Of a stretch of 64,000 nt of DNA, positions 26,926 to 35,073 are shown piece by piece. The stretch is from positions 98,140-162,139 of the forward strand of contig CAMCEN010000002.1 of the NCBI GenBank assembly GCA_945873855.1. The letters run 5' to 3'. The position numbers were made by a program, and so were the translations under genes. The notes below the pieces were generated by a model, which ran no database searches, was not told where the DNA came from, and was given only the letters and a program-made list of their open reading frames with translations. Positions within the stretch are counted from its first letter, which is position 1, and the number at the start of each line of letters is the position of its first letter. The stretch is from an uncultured Campylobacter sp. (GTDB lineage Bacteria; Campylobacterota; Campylobacteria; Campylobacterales; Campylobacteraceae).

Positions 26926-28188
26926 ATGCAAAAGTTTGATTTTAGTGCTATTAGCGATATGTGCGTCAAATGCGGTAAGTGTAAGCCAAATTGCACCATT
27001 TTTAAAATCAGTGGCGATGAGGTGCGAAGTCCAAGGGGATTTTTAGACCTCATCGGTACGTATAATCGTGGCGAGATGAAGCTTGATAAGAACGCAAAGA
27101 GCATATTTGAGAGCTGTTTTTTGTGTACAAACTGCGTGGAGGCCTGCCCTGCTTCGCTACCAGTGGATGAAATGATAGAAAATGTCCGCTTTGATCTAGC
27201 GCAAAAATACGGAATTTCGTGGTATAAAAGGCTGTTTTTTTACCTGCTGCGCCACCGAAAAATCATGGATTTTGCCGCTCGCCTTGGCTATGTGTTTAAA
27301 AGCTGTGGATTTAGAGAGCATGATAATGATACAATGCAGCCAAAGTTCGCTCTACCTATGCTAAAAAAAGAGCGCCTTTTGCCAAATCCTAGCAAAAAAT
27401 CTTTTCTAAACTCTCACCCTGAGATTATAAAAAACGGCGAGCGCCAAGTTGGCATTTTTATAGGCTGCATGGCAAACTACGCCTACACTGATACCGGAGA
27501 GGGTCTGCTAAAAATCCTAAAAGAGCTTGGCATCTCAGCGCATCTTATGAAAAAGCAACTTTGCTGCGCTGCGCCTGCGTATTTTACCGGCGATTTTGCC
27601 ACTGTGGAGGCAAATGCGAAAAAAAATATTGCGTATTTTGAAAAAGTGCTAGAAAGCTGCGAGGCGATAATCTGCCCAGAGGCTACTTGCTCTGCTATGC
27701 TAAAGGTAGATTACGAGCGGTTTTTTGAGCATGATGAGCACTGGAAAGAGCGGGCTAAAAGGGTGATGAGCAAGCTCTATTTGGCGACTGAGTATTTTGT
27801 GAAATTCACTGATCTAGAGCAGATTTTGGAGCAAAAGACAGAGGGCAAAGAAAAACTCGCCCTAGTCTATCACGACCCTTGCCACGCAAGAAAAATGCAA
27901 GGCGTGTGGCGCGAGCCAAGAGCGCTACTTTCACGCATTTTCACGCTAAAAAACTCTGGCGATGAGACTAGCTGCTGTGGCTTTGGTGGAGTAACTACGC
28001 AAAGCCAGAATTATCACCTAGCAAGGGCTGCTGGGCTAAGCAGGGCAAATACACTAAGCAAAGCTGGCGCAAATGTCGTAAGTGCCGAGTGCTCAGCGTG
28101 TAAAATGCAGCTAAACAACTCGCTAAATCTAGCTAGCAGCGAGCTAAGATGCAAAAACCCTATTGAGCTAATTGCTTCTGCGCTATAA
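26926..28188 (+). CDS. (Fe-S)-binding heterodisulfide-reductase/GlcF-type protein
   Basis: A 420-residue protein. Two 4Fe-4S motifs lie near the N-terminus (CVKCGKCKPNC and CFLCTNCVEACPA), and two CCG domains follow (GCMANYAYTDTGEG with LCCAAPAYFTGD, and HDPCHARKMQG with SCCGFGGV). This is the layout of GlcF, the iron-sulfur subunit of glycolate oxidase, and of related lactate-oxidising proteins. It passes electrons from a flavin partner to the quinone pool. No flavoprotein subunit is adjacent, so the substrate cannot be named. Confidence 0.85.
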   Translation: MQKFDFSAISDMCVKCGKCKPNCTIFKISGDEVRSPRGFLDLIGTYNRGEMKLDKNAKSIFESCFLCTNCVEACPASLPVDEMIENVRFDLAQKYGISWYKRLFFYLLRHRKIMDFAARLGYVFKSCGFREHDNDTMQPKFALPMLKKERLLPNPSKKSFLNSHPEIIKNGERQVGIFIGCMANYAYTDTGEGLLKILKELGISAHLMKKQLCCAAPAYFTGDFATVEANAKKNIAYFEKVLESCEAIICPEATCSAMLKVDYERFFEHDEHWKERAKRVMSKLYLATEYFVKFTDLEQILEQKTEGKEKLALVYHDPCHARKMQGVWREPRALLSRIFTLKNSGDETSCCGFGGVTTQSQNYHLARAAGLSRANTLSKAGANVVSAECSACKMQLNNSLNLASSELRCKNPIELIASAL

Positions 28189-28404
28189 GCTTTGGGAATT
28201 CTAGAATTCCCCAAAATTCCGTCATTGCGAGGGAGCAAAGCAGAGGGAGCAATCTCGTTCAAGGTTTAAGCCTCGCAATGACGAATTTTATGGAATTTTA
28301 GAATTCCTAAAAAGAAACCCCCTAACCCCCAGAAAAACAAAGGAATTCTAGAATTCCCAAGGATAAATCTAGAATTCCTAAGGCAAAATCAAGCTAAAAA
28401 AGGC
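28189..28404. repeat. R1-R2-R4 composite upstream of rpsU
   Basis: R1 at about 28194 with near-matched flanks TTTGGG/CCCCAAA, an R2 head at about 28209 and an inverted R2 end (CTCGCAATGACG) at about 28273, R4 at about 28318, and another R1 at about 28352. The order is the same as in the composite units at 9.6 kb and 40.6 kb. Open frames here are repeat-derived. Confidence 0.88.
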
Positions 28405-28410
28405 TAAAAT
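28405..28410 (+). promoter_or_regulatory. Probable -10 box of rpsU
   Basis: TAAAAT in AGGCTAAAATCCGCAC, 37 bases before the chosen TTG start of rpsU and just after the repeat field. Confidence 0.5.
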
Positions 28411-28446
28411 CCGCACTCATTTTTTCAAAGAAAGGTGGTGAGTTCT

Positions 28447-28659
28447 TTGCCAGGTGTAAAGGTTCATCAAAACGAGAGCTTCGACGAGGCTTATCGTCGC
28501 TTTAAAAAGCAAACTGACCGCAATCTTGTGGTTACAGAAGTGCGCGCACGCCGCTTCTTTGAGCCTATGACTGAGATTCGCAAAAAACAAAAAATCGCAG
28601 CTCGTAAGAAAATTCTTAAAAGGCTCTATATGCTACGCCGTTATGAAAGCCGCTTCTAA
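28447..28659 (+). CDS. rpsU: 30S ribosomal protein S21, TTG start
   Basis: A 70-residue basic protein: the [12 protein letters not shown] start, then [15 protein letters not shown] and a [10 protein letters not shown] tail match S21, which helps mRNA and 16S rRNA pair during initiation. I place the start at TTG because family members begin MPG and AGGTGGTGAG lies just upstream; a GTG 12 bases earlier would add MVSS. The neighbour ccoG matches the C. jejuni order. A clear terminator follows the gene. Confidence 0.95.
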   Translation: MPGVKVHQNESFDEAYRRFKKQTDRNLVVTEVRARRFFEPMTEIRKKQKIAARKKILKRLYMLRRYESRF

Positions 28660-28681
28660 GGGGCTTTTTGCTTAGTAGCAG

Positions 28682-28713
28682 GGGTAGATTTTTCTACCCC
28701 ATTTTTTATTTTA
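28682..28713 (+). terminator. Rho-independent terminator of rpsU
   Basis: GGGGTAGA (28682-28689) and TCTACCCC (28694-28701) form an 8-bp stem with a TTTT loop, followed by ATTTTTTATTTT. Placed 22 bases after the rpsU stop. Confidence 0.9.
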
Positions 28714-28790
28714 CATTAAAAAGTAACTTTATTACAACAAAATTAGTCTTTTTTTGCTACAATGTCAAGATTTTTTTAAAAGGATTTGCT

Positions 28791-30140
28791 ATGACTTACG
28801 CAAAAAAACGCTATTTTACCTACGCCTTAATCACGATTATAACGCTAGTTCTGCCCTTTATCCGCATTGATGGCAACCACTTTTTCTTGCTAAGCTTTGA
28901 TCACAAAAAGCTAAACATTCTCTTTACTAGCTTTGATATGCAAGAGCTGTATTTGATGCCGTTTTTGCTGGTGATTTTCTTTCTTAGTATTTTCTTTATG
29001 ACTACGCTTGGTGGTCGTGTGTGGTGTGGCTGGAGCTGTCCGCAGACGATATTTAGGGTGATTTTTAGAGATTTATTGCAAACTAAGATTTTTAAAATCC
29101 GTGGCAATATAAAAGACAAACAACGCCCAAGCAAAAACTATCCAGTTCGCAAGGCTCTAAGTGTAGCGATTTTTGCCCTGATTGCCTTTGTGGCTGCTAG
29201 CAACCTGCTTTGGTATTTCGTGCCGCCTGAGGATTTCTTTGCTTATCTTCAAAACCCAGCCGAGCACAAACTGCTTTTTGGTATAGTAACTGGCTTTGCG
29301 CTATTTCTCATCTTTGATGTGTGCTTTTTGGCTGAGAATTTCTGCATTTATGTCTGTCCTTATGCCCGCATTCAAAGCACGATGTTTGATCACGATACCA
29401 TACAAGTAATTTACGATGAGAGGCGTGGCGGACGCGTGTTTGATGGTGCCACGAAGCTTGGCAAAAAGCCAATAGCTGGCGAGTGTATAGGCTGTGAGGC
29501 CTGCGTGGCTGTGTGTCCTACGCACATTGATATTCGCCGTGGTATGCAGCTTGAGTGTATAAACTGCCTTGAGTGCTCTGATGCCTGTGCTGCTGTAATG
29601 GGCAAAAAGGGCGAGCCAAGCCTGATTTCATGGACTTCTGCACACTCGCTAGATACTGGAAAGAAAGTTCAGTATTTTAGATTTAGAACTATTGCTTATA
29701 TGGTGATTATTTTAGCATTTGCTATAGCTCTAGGCCTTATGAGTACTAAAAAAGAAAACATGCTACTAAACATAAACCGCAACACCGAGCTATATCACAT
29801 CGTAGCTGATGGCGAAAAAATAAGAGTGCAAAACGCCTATACCTTCCTTATCCAAAATACAGATAATAAAGCGCATTCTTATACATTTAGCCTTAGCGAG
29901 CCAAGAATAGAGTTTGTAAGACCAAAAAACGAGATCCAGCTAGAAGCAGGCGCAAAACGCAAAATAGTCGTTATTTTGGAGACAAAAGAACGCCTTATAG
30001 AAGAGAGTATGCATGATACGCCTATGGATATTACTATCACAGCAGTGGCTAGTGATGAGCCTGAGAGAGTAAGAGTAGAGCGTCATACTCGCTTTGTCTA
30101 TCCAAAAATGAGCGAAATAGAAAAGGCTATGAAAAAATAG
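28791..30140 (+). CDS. ccoG: Cytochrome c oxidase accessory protein CcoG (FixG/RdxA family)
   Basis: A 449-residue membrane protein. The ATG of MTYAKKRYFTY has AAAAGGATTTGCT upstream; a longer frame starting at 28668 overlaps the rpsU terminator and is rejected. Membrane helices are separated by GGRVWCGWSCPQT and FCIYVCPYARIQS. A ferredoxin part with CIGCEACVAVCP and CINCLECSDAC and a C-terminal Ig-like periplasmic domain (about 335-445) follow. CcoG reduces copper for assembly of cbb3-type oxidase, the terminal oxidase of Campylobacter. The cco structural genes are not in the window. Confidence 0.92.
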   Translation: MTYAKKRYFTYALITIITLVLPFIRIDGNHFFLLSFDHKKLNILFTSFDMQELYLMPFLLVIFFLSIFFMTTLGGRVWCGWSCPQTIFRVIFRDLLQTKIFKIRGNIKDKQRPSKNYPVRKALSVAIFALIAFVAASNLLWYFVPPEDFFAYLQNPAEHKLLFGIVTGFALFLIFDVCFLAENFCIYVCPYARIQSTMFDHDTIQVIYDERRGGRVFDGATKLGKKPIAGECIGCEACVAVCPTHIDIRRGMQLECINCLECSDACAAVMGKKGEPSLISWTSAHSLDTGKKVQYFRFRTIAYMVIILAFAIALGLMSTKKENMLLNINRNTELYHIVADGEKIRVQNAYTFLIQNTDNKAHSYTFSLSEPRIEFVRPKNEIQLEAGAKRKIVVILETKERLIEESMHDTPMDITITAVASDEPERVRVERHTRFVYPKMSEIEKAMKK

Positions 30141-30277
30141 TTTAGCCACTTTTGGCTAAGGAATTCTAGAATTTAGCTTAGGAATTCTAGAATTCCATCT
30201 AGAATTCCATCTAGAATTCTTGGGGGAATTCTAGATTTTACCCTATAAATTTTATTCTTTATTAAAGTTATAGATAG
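30141..30277. repeat. R1 cluster between ccoG and the autotransporter gene
   Basis: A short TTAGCC/GGCTAA hairpin directly follows the ccoG stop and may end its transcript, although no U-run follows. Then one perfect R1 (30180) and four partial copies. After them a TAAAAT box (30278-30283) and TTAGGT before the next ATG look like the promoter and ribosome-binding site of the autotransporter gene. Confidence 0.8.
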
Positions 30278-30311
30278 TAAAATTTATCAATACACAATTT
30301 TAGGTAAAATC

Positions 30312-33300
30312 ATGAAAAAAGAAGTATTTTTAATAGCAATTAGTGCTAGTATAGCCCTAGGGGCAAATAATCAAAAAGATTTAGACTTGATAAACGCAAG
30401 CGCAGCTTATGATCAGGGCATAACAGGCTTAGGCGTAAAAATTGGCGTTATAGACGGTCCAGCTAGAGATGATGTAAGTCTTTTGCAAGGCAAAATAAAC
30501 GATCAAATGTTTTCAAAATATAAAGGAAGCACTTATAAGCCAGATTACACAGTAGATACACATGGTACTCATGTAACAAGCATTATAGTAGGAAATAACT
30601 TAGGAAATAATGCTCCGCATGGTGTGGCTTACGGAGCTACAAGCTATAACTTACAAGTTACTGGTAGAAATACAACTGGAAGCAACTCTGCCTTTGAAGT
30701 ACCTTCATCAAATGAAATATATTCTTATTTTATGAATAATGGAGTAAGTGTTATAAATAATAGCTGGAATTCTAAGCTTTATCCATTAGTTGGCATGGAT
30801 GAAAAAATGGCTTATCATCCATTGCATCTATCTGCTGGGGCGGATTACTGGATAAATAAAGCTTTTGAGACAAGAGAAGTGGTAAGTTTAGCAAAAATGG
30901 CAGAAGAAAATAAAGCTCTTGTGGTTTTTGCTGCTGGAAATGAAGGCATGAACTCTCCTGGTATTTTTGCTACACTACCTTCTTATAATGAAAAATTGCG
31001 TTCTTTTTTAGTTGTTGGAGCTGTTGATAGCGATGAAATCATAAAAAATAACAATGAACTGTTCTTAAGAGGGGTAAGCGTCCCTTTATTTAGCAATGGA
31101 TTTAAAGGCTCAATAAATTATGCTTTAATGGCACCTGGCAATAATGTCTTAGCAGCAAATTCTGCTTATAATTTGCGTGATGAGCTAGGCATAAGAGATA
31201 AAAAAGAATTTATTAAAATTAGTGGAACAAGTCAAGCCGCGCCTTATGTATCAGGGGCAGCAGCTTTGGTGCAAGAAAAATTTCCCTTTCTTAAACCAAA
31301 CCAGGTTGCCGATGTTTTGCTAAGCACCGCAAATCAAAATTTCAAAAAGCCAAAAGTAATAGTAAAGAAAACTACTGGCAGAGGTGTAAATGATGATCTA
31401 ACAGCAGTAGTAGATAAAACTTATTATACAGTATTCTATCTGGATGATAATAAAATACCAATGAAGGATGGTAAAGTAGATACGGCTCAAGTTAGAAAAG
31501 ACTTAGACGCAGAGGGTTATTGGAGAGTAGCTGGGGATGCTGTTAGCAATAGCAATATAAATCAATTTAAAGACAAAGAATATAGCTGGATTCAACAAGC
31601 TAGCTGGCAAGAGGTTTTTGGACAAGGAATTCTAGATATCAAAAAAGCCTTAAATGGTATTGGCAGGCTTGATGCAAACCGCATGGATGATGATTATATA
31701 GATCCAAACAATGACAAACAGGCTCTTTATCCCTTAGAAATAGATAAAAGTCATAATGAAGTTGTATTTAGCAATGATATAAGCGAGCGTTTGTGGGAAG
31801 AAGATACGCATATAGAAGACGCTCAAAATAGACCGACAAAAATACCTAGCGTTACACAAATAGGCATTAAAAAAACTGGGGATGGCTCGCTTACTTTAAG
31901 CGGTAAAAACACATACACGGGGGACACCATAGTAAGTGATGGCACATTAAAACTTACTGGGTCTATAACAAGTAATGTAGATATAGCAAATAAAGCTAAA
32001 TTTATACTAGGAGACTCTGCTAAATCTAGCGCAGCTACAATTACTGGAAATGTACTAAATAATGGCGTTTTTGCTGGAATTGGTGTGATTAAGGGTGATT
32101 TTGACAACCAAGGCCTTGTAATGGCTGGTTTTTATGACTATGTTAGCCCTATTACAGATGGTTCTAGCTTGGAAGTAACCGGAGCATACAAACAAAGCTC
32201 TAATGCTAAACTTCAAATCGCTTTTAGCAGTGATGGCAGCAATAGTGCCAATACTCAGTTTAAAGCTGGGAATTTTGAGATAGCTAGTGGCGCAAAGCTA
32301 GAGTTTGTGCCTATACACACAACAACAAAGCTAATAACAACAGGTATAATAAATATTAAAAATGATAGCAGTATGCAAGCAATAATAGATAGTTTTGATA
32401 GCAGTGTAGTAGACATGGCAAAGACGAATTTGCTTGATTTTTATTTAAACAACGATAAGACAGAAATAGCAGTTGTAAACAAAGGAGAAAAAAATCCTTT
32501 TAATAATATTACGCCACCGACTAATCCAAACAGTGGTCAAGGTAGCGGTTCTGGTGGTCAAGGTAGTGGCACTGGTGGTTCACAAGGTGGCGGCAGTTCA
32601 GGCTCTGGTTCGCAAGGTGGTTCAGGTAACACACCAACTAACCCAAGCCAACCAGCTCAGCCAACTCAGCCAAGTACTCCAACTCAGCCTAGCCAACCAA
32701 CCCAACCAGAAGAGCAGCCTAACCAGCCACAAAACCCAAGTGGCAACACCAGCGATAACAACCAAAATAATAACACCGGCGCAGGTAACCAAAACCAAAA
32801 CAACCAAAACAACCAAAACAACCAAAACCAAAACAACCAAGCAGAGCAAATAGCTGCCCAACAAATAGCAGGGCAACAAGCAGTAGCTGCTGCTATTTTG
32901 GCTGCTGCCCCAGTCGCTCCAAGCAGTCCTGATGCTCCTATAAAAGCACTTCAAAGCTTGCTCGAGAGTGCTGCTACTCTAAGCCCACAGAGCACCGCTG
33001 CCCTAGCCCAGCTAGACAACTTGCCTAGCGAGCAGTTTAGCGACGCTATAAATGCTATGAAAGACACGCCAACAAACACAAACATAGACTCTATTGATAC
33101 AATGCAAAAAGATCTAACTATCAAAAACGCTCTATTTTTAATGGATCCAGCTAGCTCGCTTGGGTCGCTAAATACTTCTAGTTCTGTATTTGCGCCAACA
33201 GCAGCCTTTGGCGATGAGTATCTAGGCAAGGTTGATGATGTGTTTATAAAAACAGAACTTAGCGCAGGTATAGCCTACCGCCGCACCGACCACGATAATT

Positions 33301-34049
33301 ACAAGCAAAACTCTTATTTGCTAGATTTACAAGCCAAAAAAGCTCTTAGTGATAGCACCTTGCTAGGTGGCTTCATCGGTTTATCTAACTCAAAGACAGA
33401 AGATGATCTAAGCGACACTAGATCAAATATGTTTAGCCTAGGACTTAGCCTAAATCACAATTTTGATAGCTTTGGCGTGCTTTTGGGGGCTAGTGCTGGT
33501 ATGAGCTTTAACCGCTATGAACAAAGCATAAAATATCTAAGCAACGCAAAAAGCGATGCAAACTACAAAAACTACTTTGCTAACTTTCAAGGCGGCGTTT
33601 ATAAAAGCTTTAAATTAAGCGAGAACCTTAATTTTACGCCTATTGCGCTATTAGATTATAGCGTGATAAGGCAAGATAGCTTCTCTCAAAGTGGAGCTCT
33701 GGCAAAAAACTACGAAGCAAAGACCACGCACTTTGGCAGGGGCTGGCTAGGCGCAAATCTAGTTTATAACACTGAGCTAAATAATAACTGGCGCTTTAAT
33801 GCTAGCCTTTTTGCCTTTTATTGGAGAAAGTTTAATAACAAAGATATAAACCAAAATCTAAGCTTTGTTGAAGCTAGTAATCAAAAGTTTTTAGCAAATA
33901 CAAGCAGAAGCGAGAAGCAAGGCTTTTATGGTGGCGTTGCCTTTGGTGCTAGCAAGGGCAATAAGTTTTTTCGCATTAGCATAAGTGATGAAAAAGCAAG
34001 AGCTTATAATCAATATGAAATCATGCTAAGGGCTGGGATAAGCTTTTAA
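30312..34049 (+). CDS. Subtilisin-family serine protease autotransporter
   Basis: A 1245-residue secreted protein. Signal peptide about 1-18. Peptidase S8 domain about 25-345 with the triad D48 (IGVIDG), H84 (DTHGTHVTS) and S307 (ISGTSQAAPYVSG). A spacer up to about 510 is followed by a PATR-type beta-helix repeat (GDGSLTLSGKNTYTGDT, ~521) and a long passenger. A low-complexity linker (about 732-850) passes from Gly/Ser-rich to Pro/Gln/Thr-rich to Asn/Gln-rich. The C-terminal beta barrel (about 960-1245) ends in ISF, fitting outer-membrane insertion. It exports its own passenger. The gene is monocistronic with its own promoter. Relatives in this class shed or process surface proteins; the target is unknown. 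Confidence 0.92.
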   Translation: MKKEVFLIAISASIALGANNQKDLDLINASAAYDQGITGLGVKIGVIDGPARDDVSLLQGKINDQMFSKYKGSTYKPDYTVDTHGTHVTSIIVGNNLGNNAPHGVAYGATSYNLQVTGRNTTGSNSAFEVPSSNEIYSYFMNNGVSVINNSWNSKLYPLVGMDEKMAYHPLHLSAGADYWINKAFETREVVSLAKMAEENKALVVFAAGNEGMNSPGIFATLPSYNEKLRSFLVVGAVDSDEIIKNNNELFLRGVSVPLFSNGFKGSINYALMAPGNNVLAANSAYNLRDELGIRDKKEFIKISGTSQAAPYVSGAAALVQEKFPFLKPNQVADVLLSTANQNFKKPKVIVKKTTGRGVNDDLTAVVDKTYYTVFYLDDNKIPMKDGKVDTAQVRKDLDAEGYWRVAGDAVSNSNINQFKDKEYSWIQQASWQEVFGQGILDIKKALNGIGRLDANRMDDDYIDPNNDKQALYPLEIDKSHNEVVFSNDISERLWEEDTHIEDAQNRPTKIPSVTQIGIKKTGDGSLTLSGKNTYTGDTIVSDGTLKLTGSITSNVDIANKAKFILGDSAKSSAATITGNVLNNGVFAGIGVIKGDFDNQGLVMAGFYDYVSPITDGSSLEVTGAYKQSSNAKLQIAFSSDGSNSANTQFKAGNFEIASGAKLEFVPIHTTTKLITTGIINIKNDSSMQAIIDSFDSSVVDMAKTNLLDFYLNNDKTEIAVVNKGEKNPFNNITPPTNPNSGQGSGSGGQGSGTGGSQGGGSSGSGSQGGSGNTPTNPSQPAQPTQPSTPTQPSQPTQPEEQPNQPQNPSGNTSDNNQNNNTGAGNQNQNNQNNQNNQNQNNQAEQIAAQQIAGQQAVAAAILAAAPVAPSSPDAPIKALQSLLESAATLSPQSTAALAQLDNLPSEQFSDAINAMKDTPTNTNIDSIDTMQKDLTIKNALFLMDPASSLGSLNTSSSVFAPTAAFGDEYLGKVDDVFIKTELSAGIAYRRTDHDNYKQNSYLLDLQAKKALSDSTLLGGFIGLSNSKTEDDLSDTRSNMFSLGLSLNHNFDSFGVLLGASAGMSFNRYEQSIKYLSNAKSDANYKNYFANFQGGVYKSFKLSENLNFTPIALLDYSVIRQDSFSQSGALAKNYEAKTTHFGRGWLGANLVYNTELNNNWRFNASLFAFYWRKFNNKDINQNLSFVEASNQKFLANTSRSEKQGFYGGVAFGASKGNKFFRISISDEKARAYNQYEIMLRAGISF

Positions 34050-34214
34050 AGCTTTGGTGTAGGAATTCTAGAATTCTATCTAGAATTCCTAGGGAATTCT
34101 AGAATTTAGCTTAAGAATTCTAGATTTAAGAATTCTAGAATTCCTAAGGCTTTTTTAAAACACGGTTTGAAAAAATCTAGAATTCTATCTAGAATTCCTA
34201 GGGAATTCTAGATT
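34050..34214. repeat. R1 half-site cluster between convergent genes
   Basis: About eight CTAGAATT half or degenerate copies between the autotransporter and the DUF493 gene, which point at each other; none is a perfect 16-mer. No terminator with a U-run is obvious. The spacing (12, 19, 21, 15 bases) is irregular, unlike the array at 43.6 kb. Confidence 0.85.
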
Positions 34215-34583
34215 TTATAGCACAAAAGCGCAAGCCGCTTTTAGCTTGGCAAAAATCTCTAGTCTTTCATTTTCGCTTCGCACTAACAAGTTTAGCTTAA
34301 AGCTTTTATATTTAGCGTTTTTATTGCTTGCTGTAAGCTTATGCTCGCAGATACCAAGCGTGCTAGCAATCAGCTCTTTTTCATCTCTATCAAGTGGCAC
34401 AAAAATCGTATACTCCCAAATAAGAGGATAATCAATCTTTGGCTTAATATCAGCTAAGCAAGTACTAATGGGAATTCTAGAATTCCTTGCTAAATTTTTG
34501 GCTAAATTTTTAGCTGTTTTAGCGGTATCGGCTGAGTTTTTGGCTGTTTTACTCACGGCGCCACTCCCCGCTTTTGCCACCAC
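34215..34583 (-). CDS. DUF493 (YbeD/HP0495-like) protein with a repeat-bearing N-terminal extension
   Basis: A 122-residue protein whose C-terminal 75 residues (DYPLIWEYTIFVPLD onward) match the small alpha/beta DUF493 family, ligand-binding proteins of unknown role. The first 45 residues are a K/A/N-rich extension (KTAKNSADTAKTAKNLAKN) that contains a perfect R1 palindrome (34471-34486) read in-frame as NSRIP. It overlaps the 3' end of moaC by 35 bases; a shorter start using a non-ATG codon is possible. In C. jejuni a DUF493 gene also lies beside moaC. Confidence 0.75.
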   Translation of the reverse strand: MVAKAGSGAVSKTAKNSADTAKTAKNLAKNLARNSRIPISTCLADIKPKIDYPLIWEYTIFVPLDRDEKELIASTLGICEHKLTASNKNAKYKSFKLNLLVRSENERLEIFAKLKAACAFVL

Positions 34584-35028
34584 TTTTATACTCCAAGCAA
34601 ATATCCAAAATCTCCATGCCTTTTTCAGCCGCTTTTAGCATATCATAGAGATTTAAAAGTCCTATGCTAACAGCGCTAAGTGCCTCCATCTCCACACCTG
34701 TTTGTCCGCTAGTGCTAACCTTGACCCTTAGCTCAAAGCCAGGTAAATCAGGCAAAGCTATAAGCTCTGCGTCCGTACCTGAAATCAAAATAGGATGAGC
34801 CATAGCAATAAGCTCGCTGGTTTTCTTTGCTCCCATTATAGCTGAGATTATAGCGATTTGTTCTACTGGGCCTTTTTTGCCCTGACCGCTCAGGGCTAGC
34901 TCAAAGGTGGTTTTGCTCATTTTTATACGCCCAGAGGCGATTGCTAGACGCTCGGTGATATTCTTTGCGCCGACATTTACCATTTTTGGATTGCCATTTT
35001 CATTTATATGTGTTAATTTCATAAGCAA
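34549..35028 (-). CDS. moaC: Cyclic pyranopterin monophosphate synthase accessory protein MoaC
   Basis: A 159-residue enzyme of molybdenum cofactor synthesis acting with MoaA to make cyclic pyranopterin. Typical blocks are MVNVGAKNITERLA, AHPILI near residue 77, and the C-terminal GVEMEALSAVSIGLLNLYDM. Full length. It is divergent from dnaG and probably co-transcribed with the DUF493 gene. Molybdenum enzymes such as nitrate reductase or formate dehydrogenase are expected elsewhere in the genome. Confidence 0.95.
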   Translation of the reverse strand: MLMKLTHINENGNPKMVNVGAKNITERLAIASGRIKMSKTTFELALSGQGKKGPVEQIAIISAIMGAKKTSELIAMAHPILISGTDAELIALPDLPGFELRVKVSTSGQTGVEMEALSAVSIGLLNLYDMLKAAEKGMEILDICLEYKSGGKSGEWRRE

Positions 35029-35073
35029 AATTATAGCAAAATTATGCTATTTTTACTCACAAAAGAGTAAAAA

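Noticed and set aside
28668..28790. Extra 41 residues at the start of the ccoG frame
   Set aside because: This stretch contains the rpsU terminator; a good ribosome-binding site lies just before the later ATG.
32533..32954. Overlapping frames on + and minus strands over the autotransporter linker
   Set aside because: Frame-shifted readings of the Gly/Ser and Pro/Gln linker; no start signal, and codon pattern follows the main frame.
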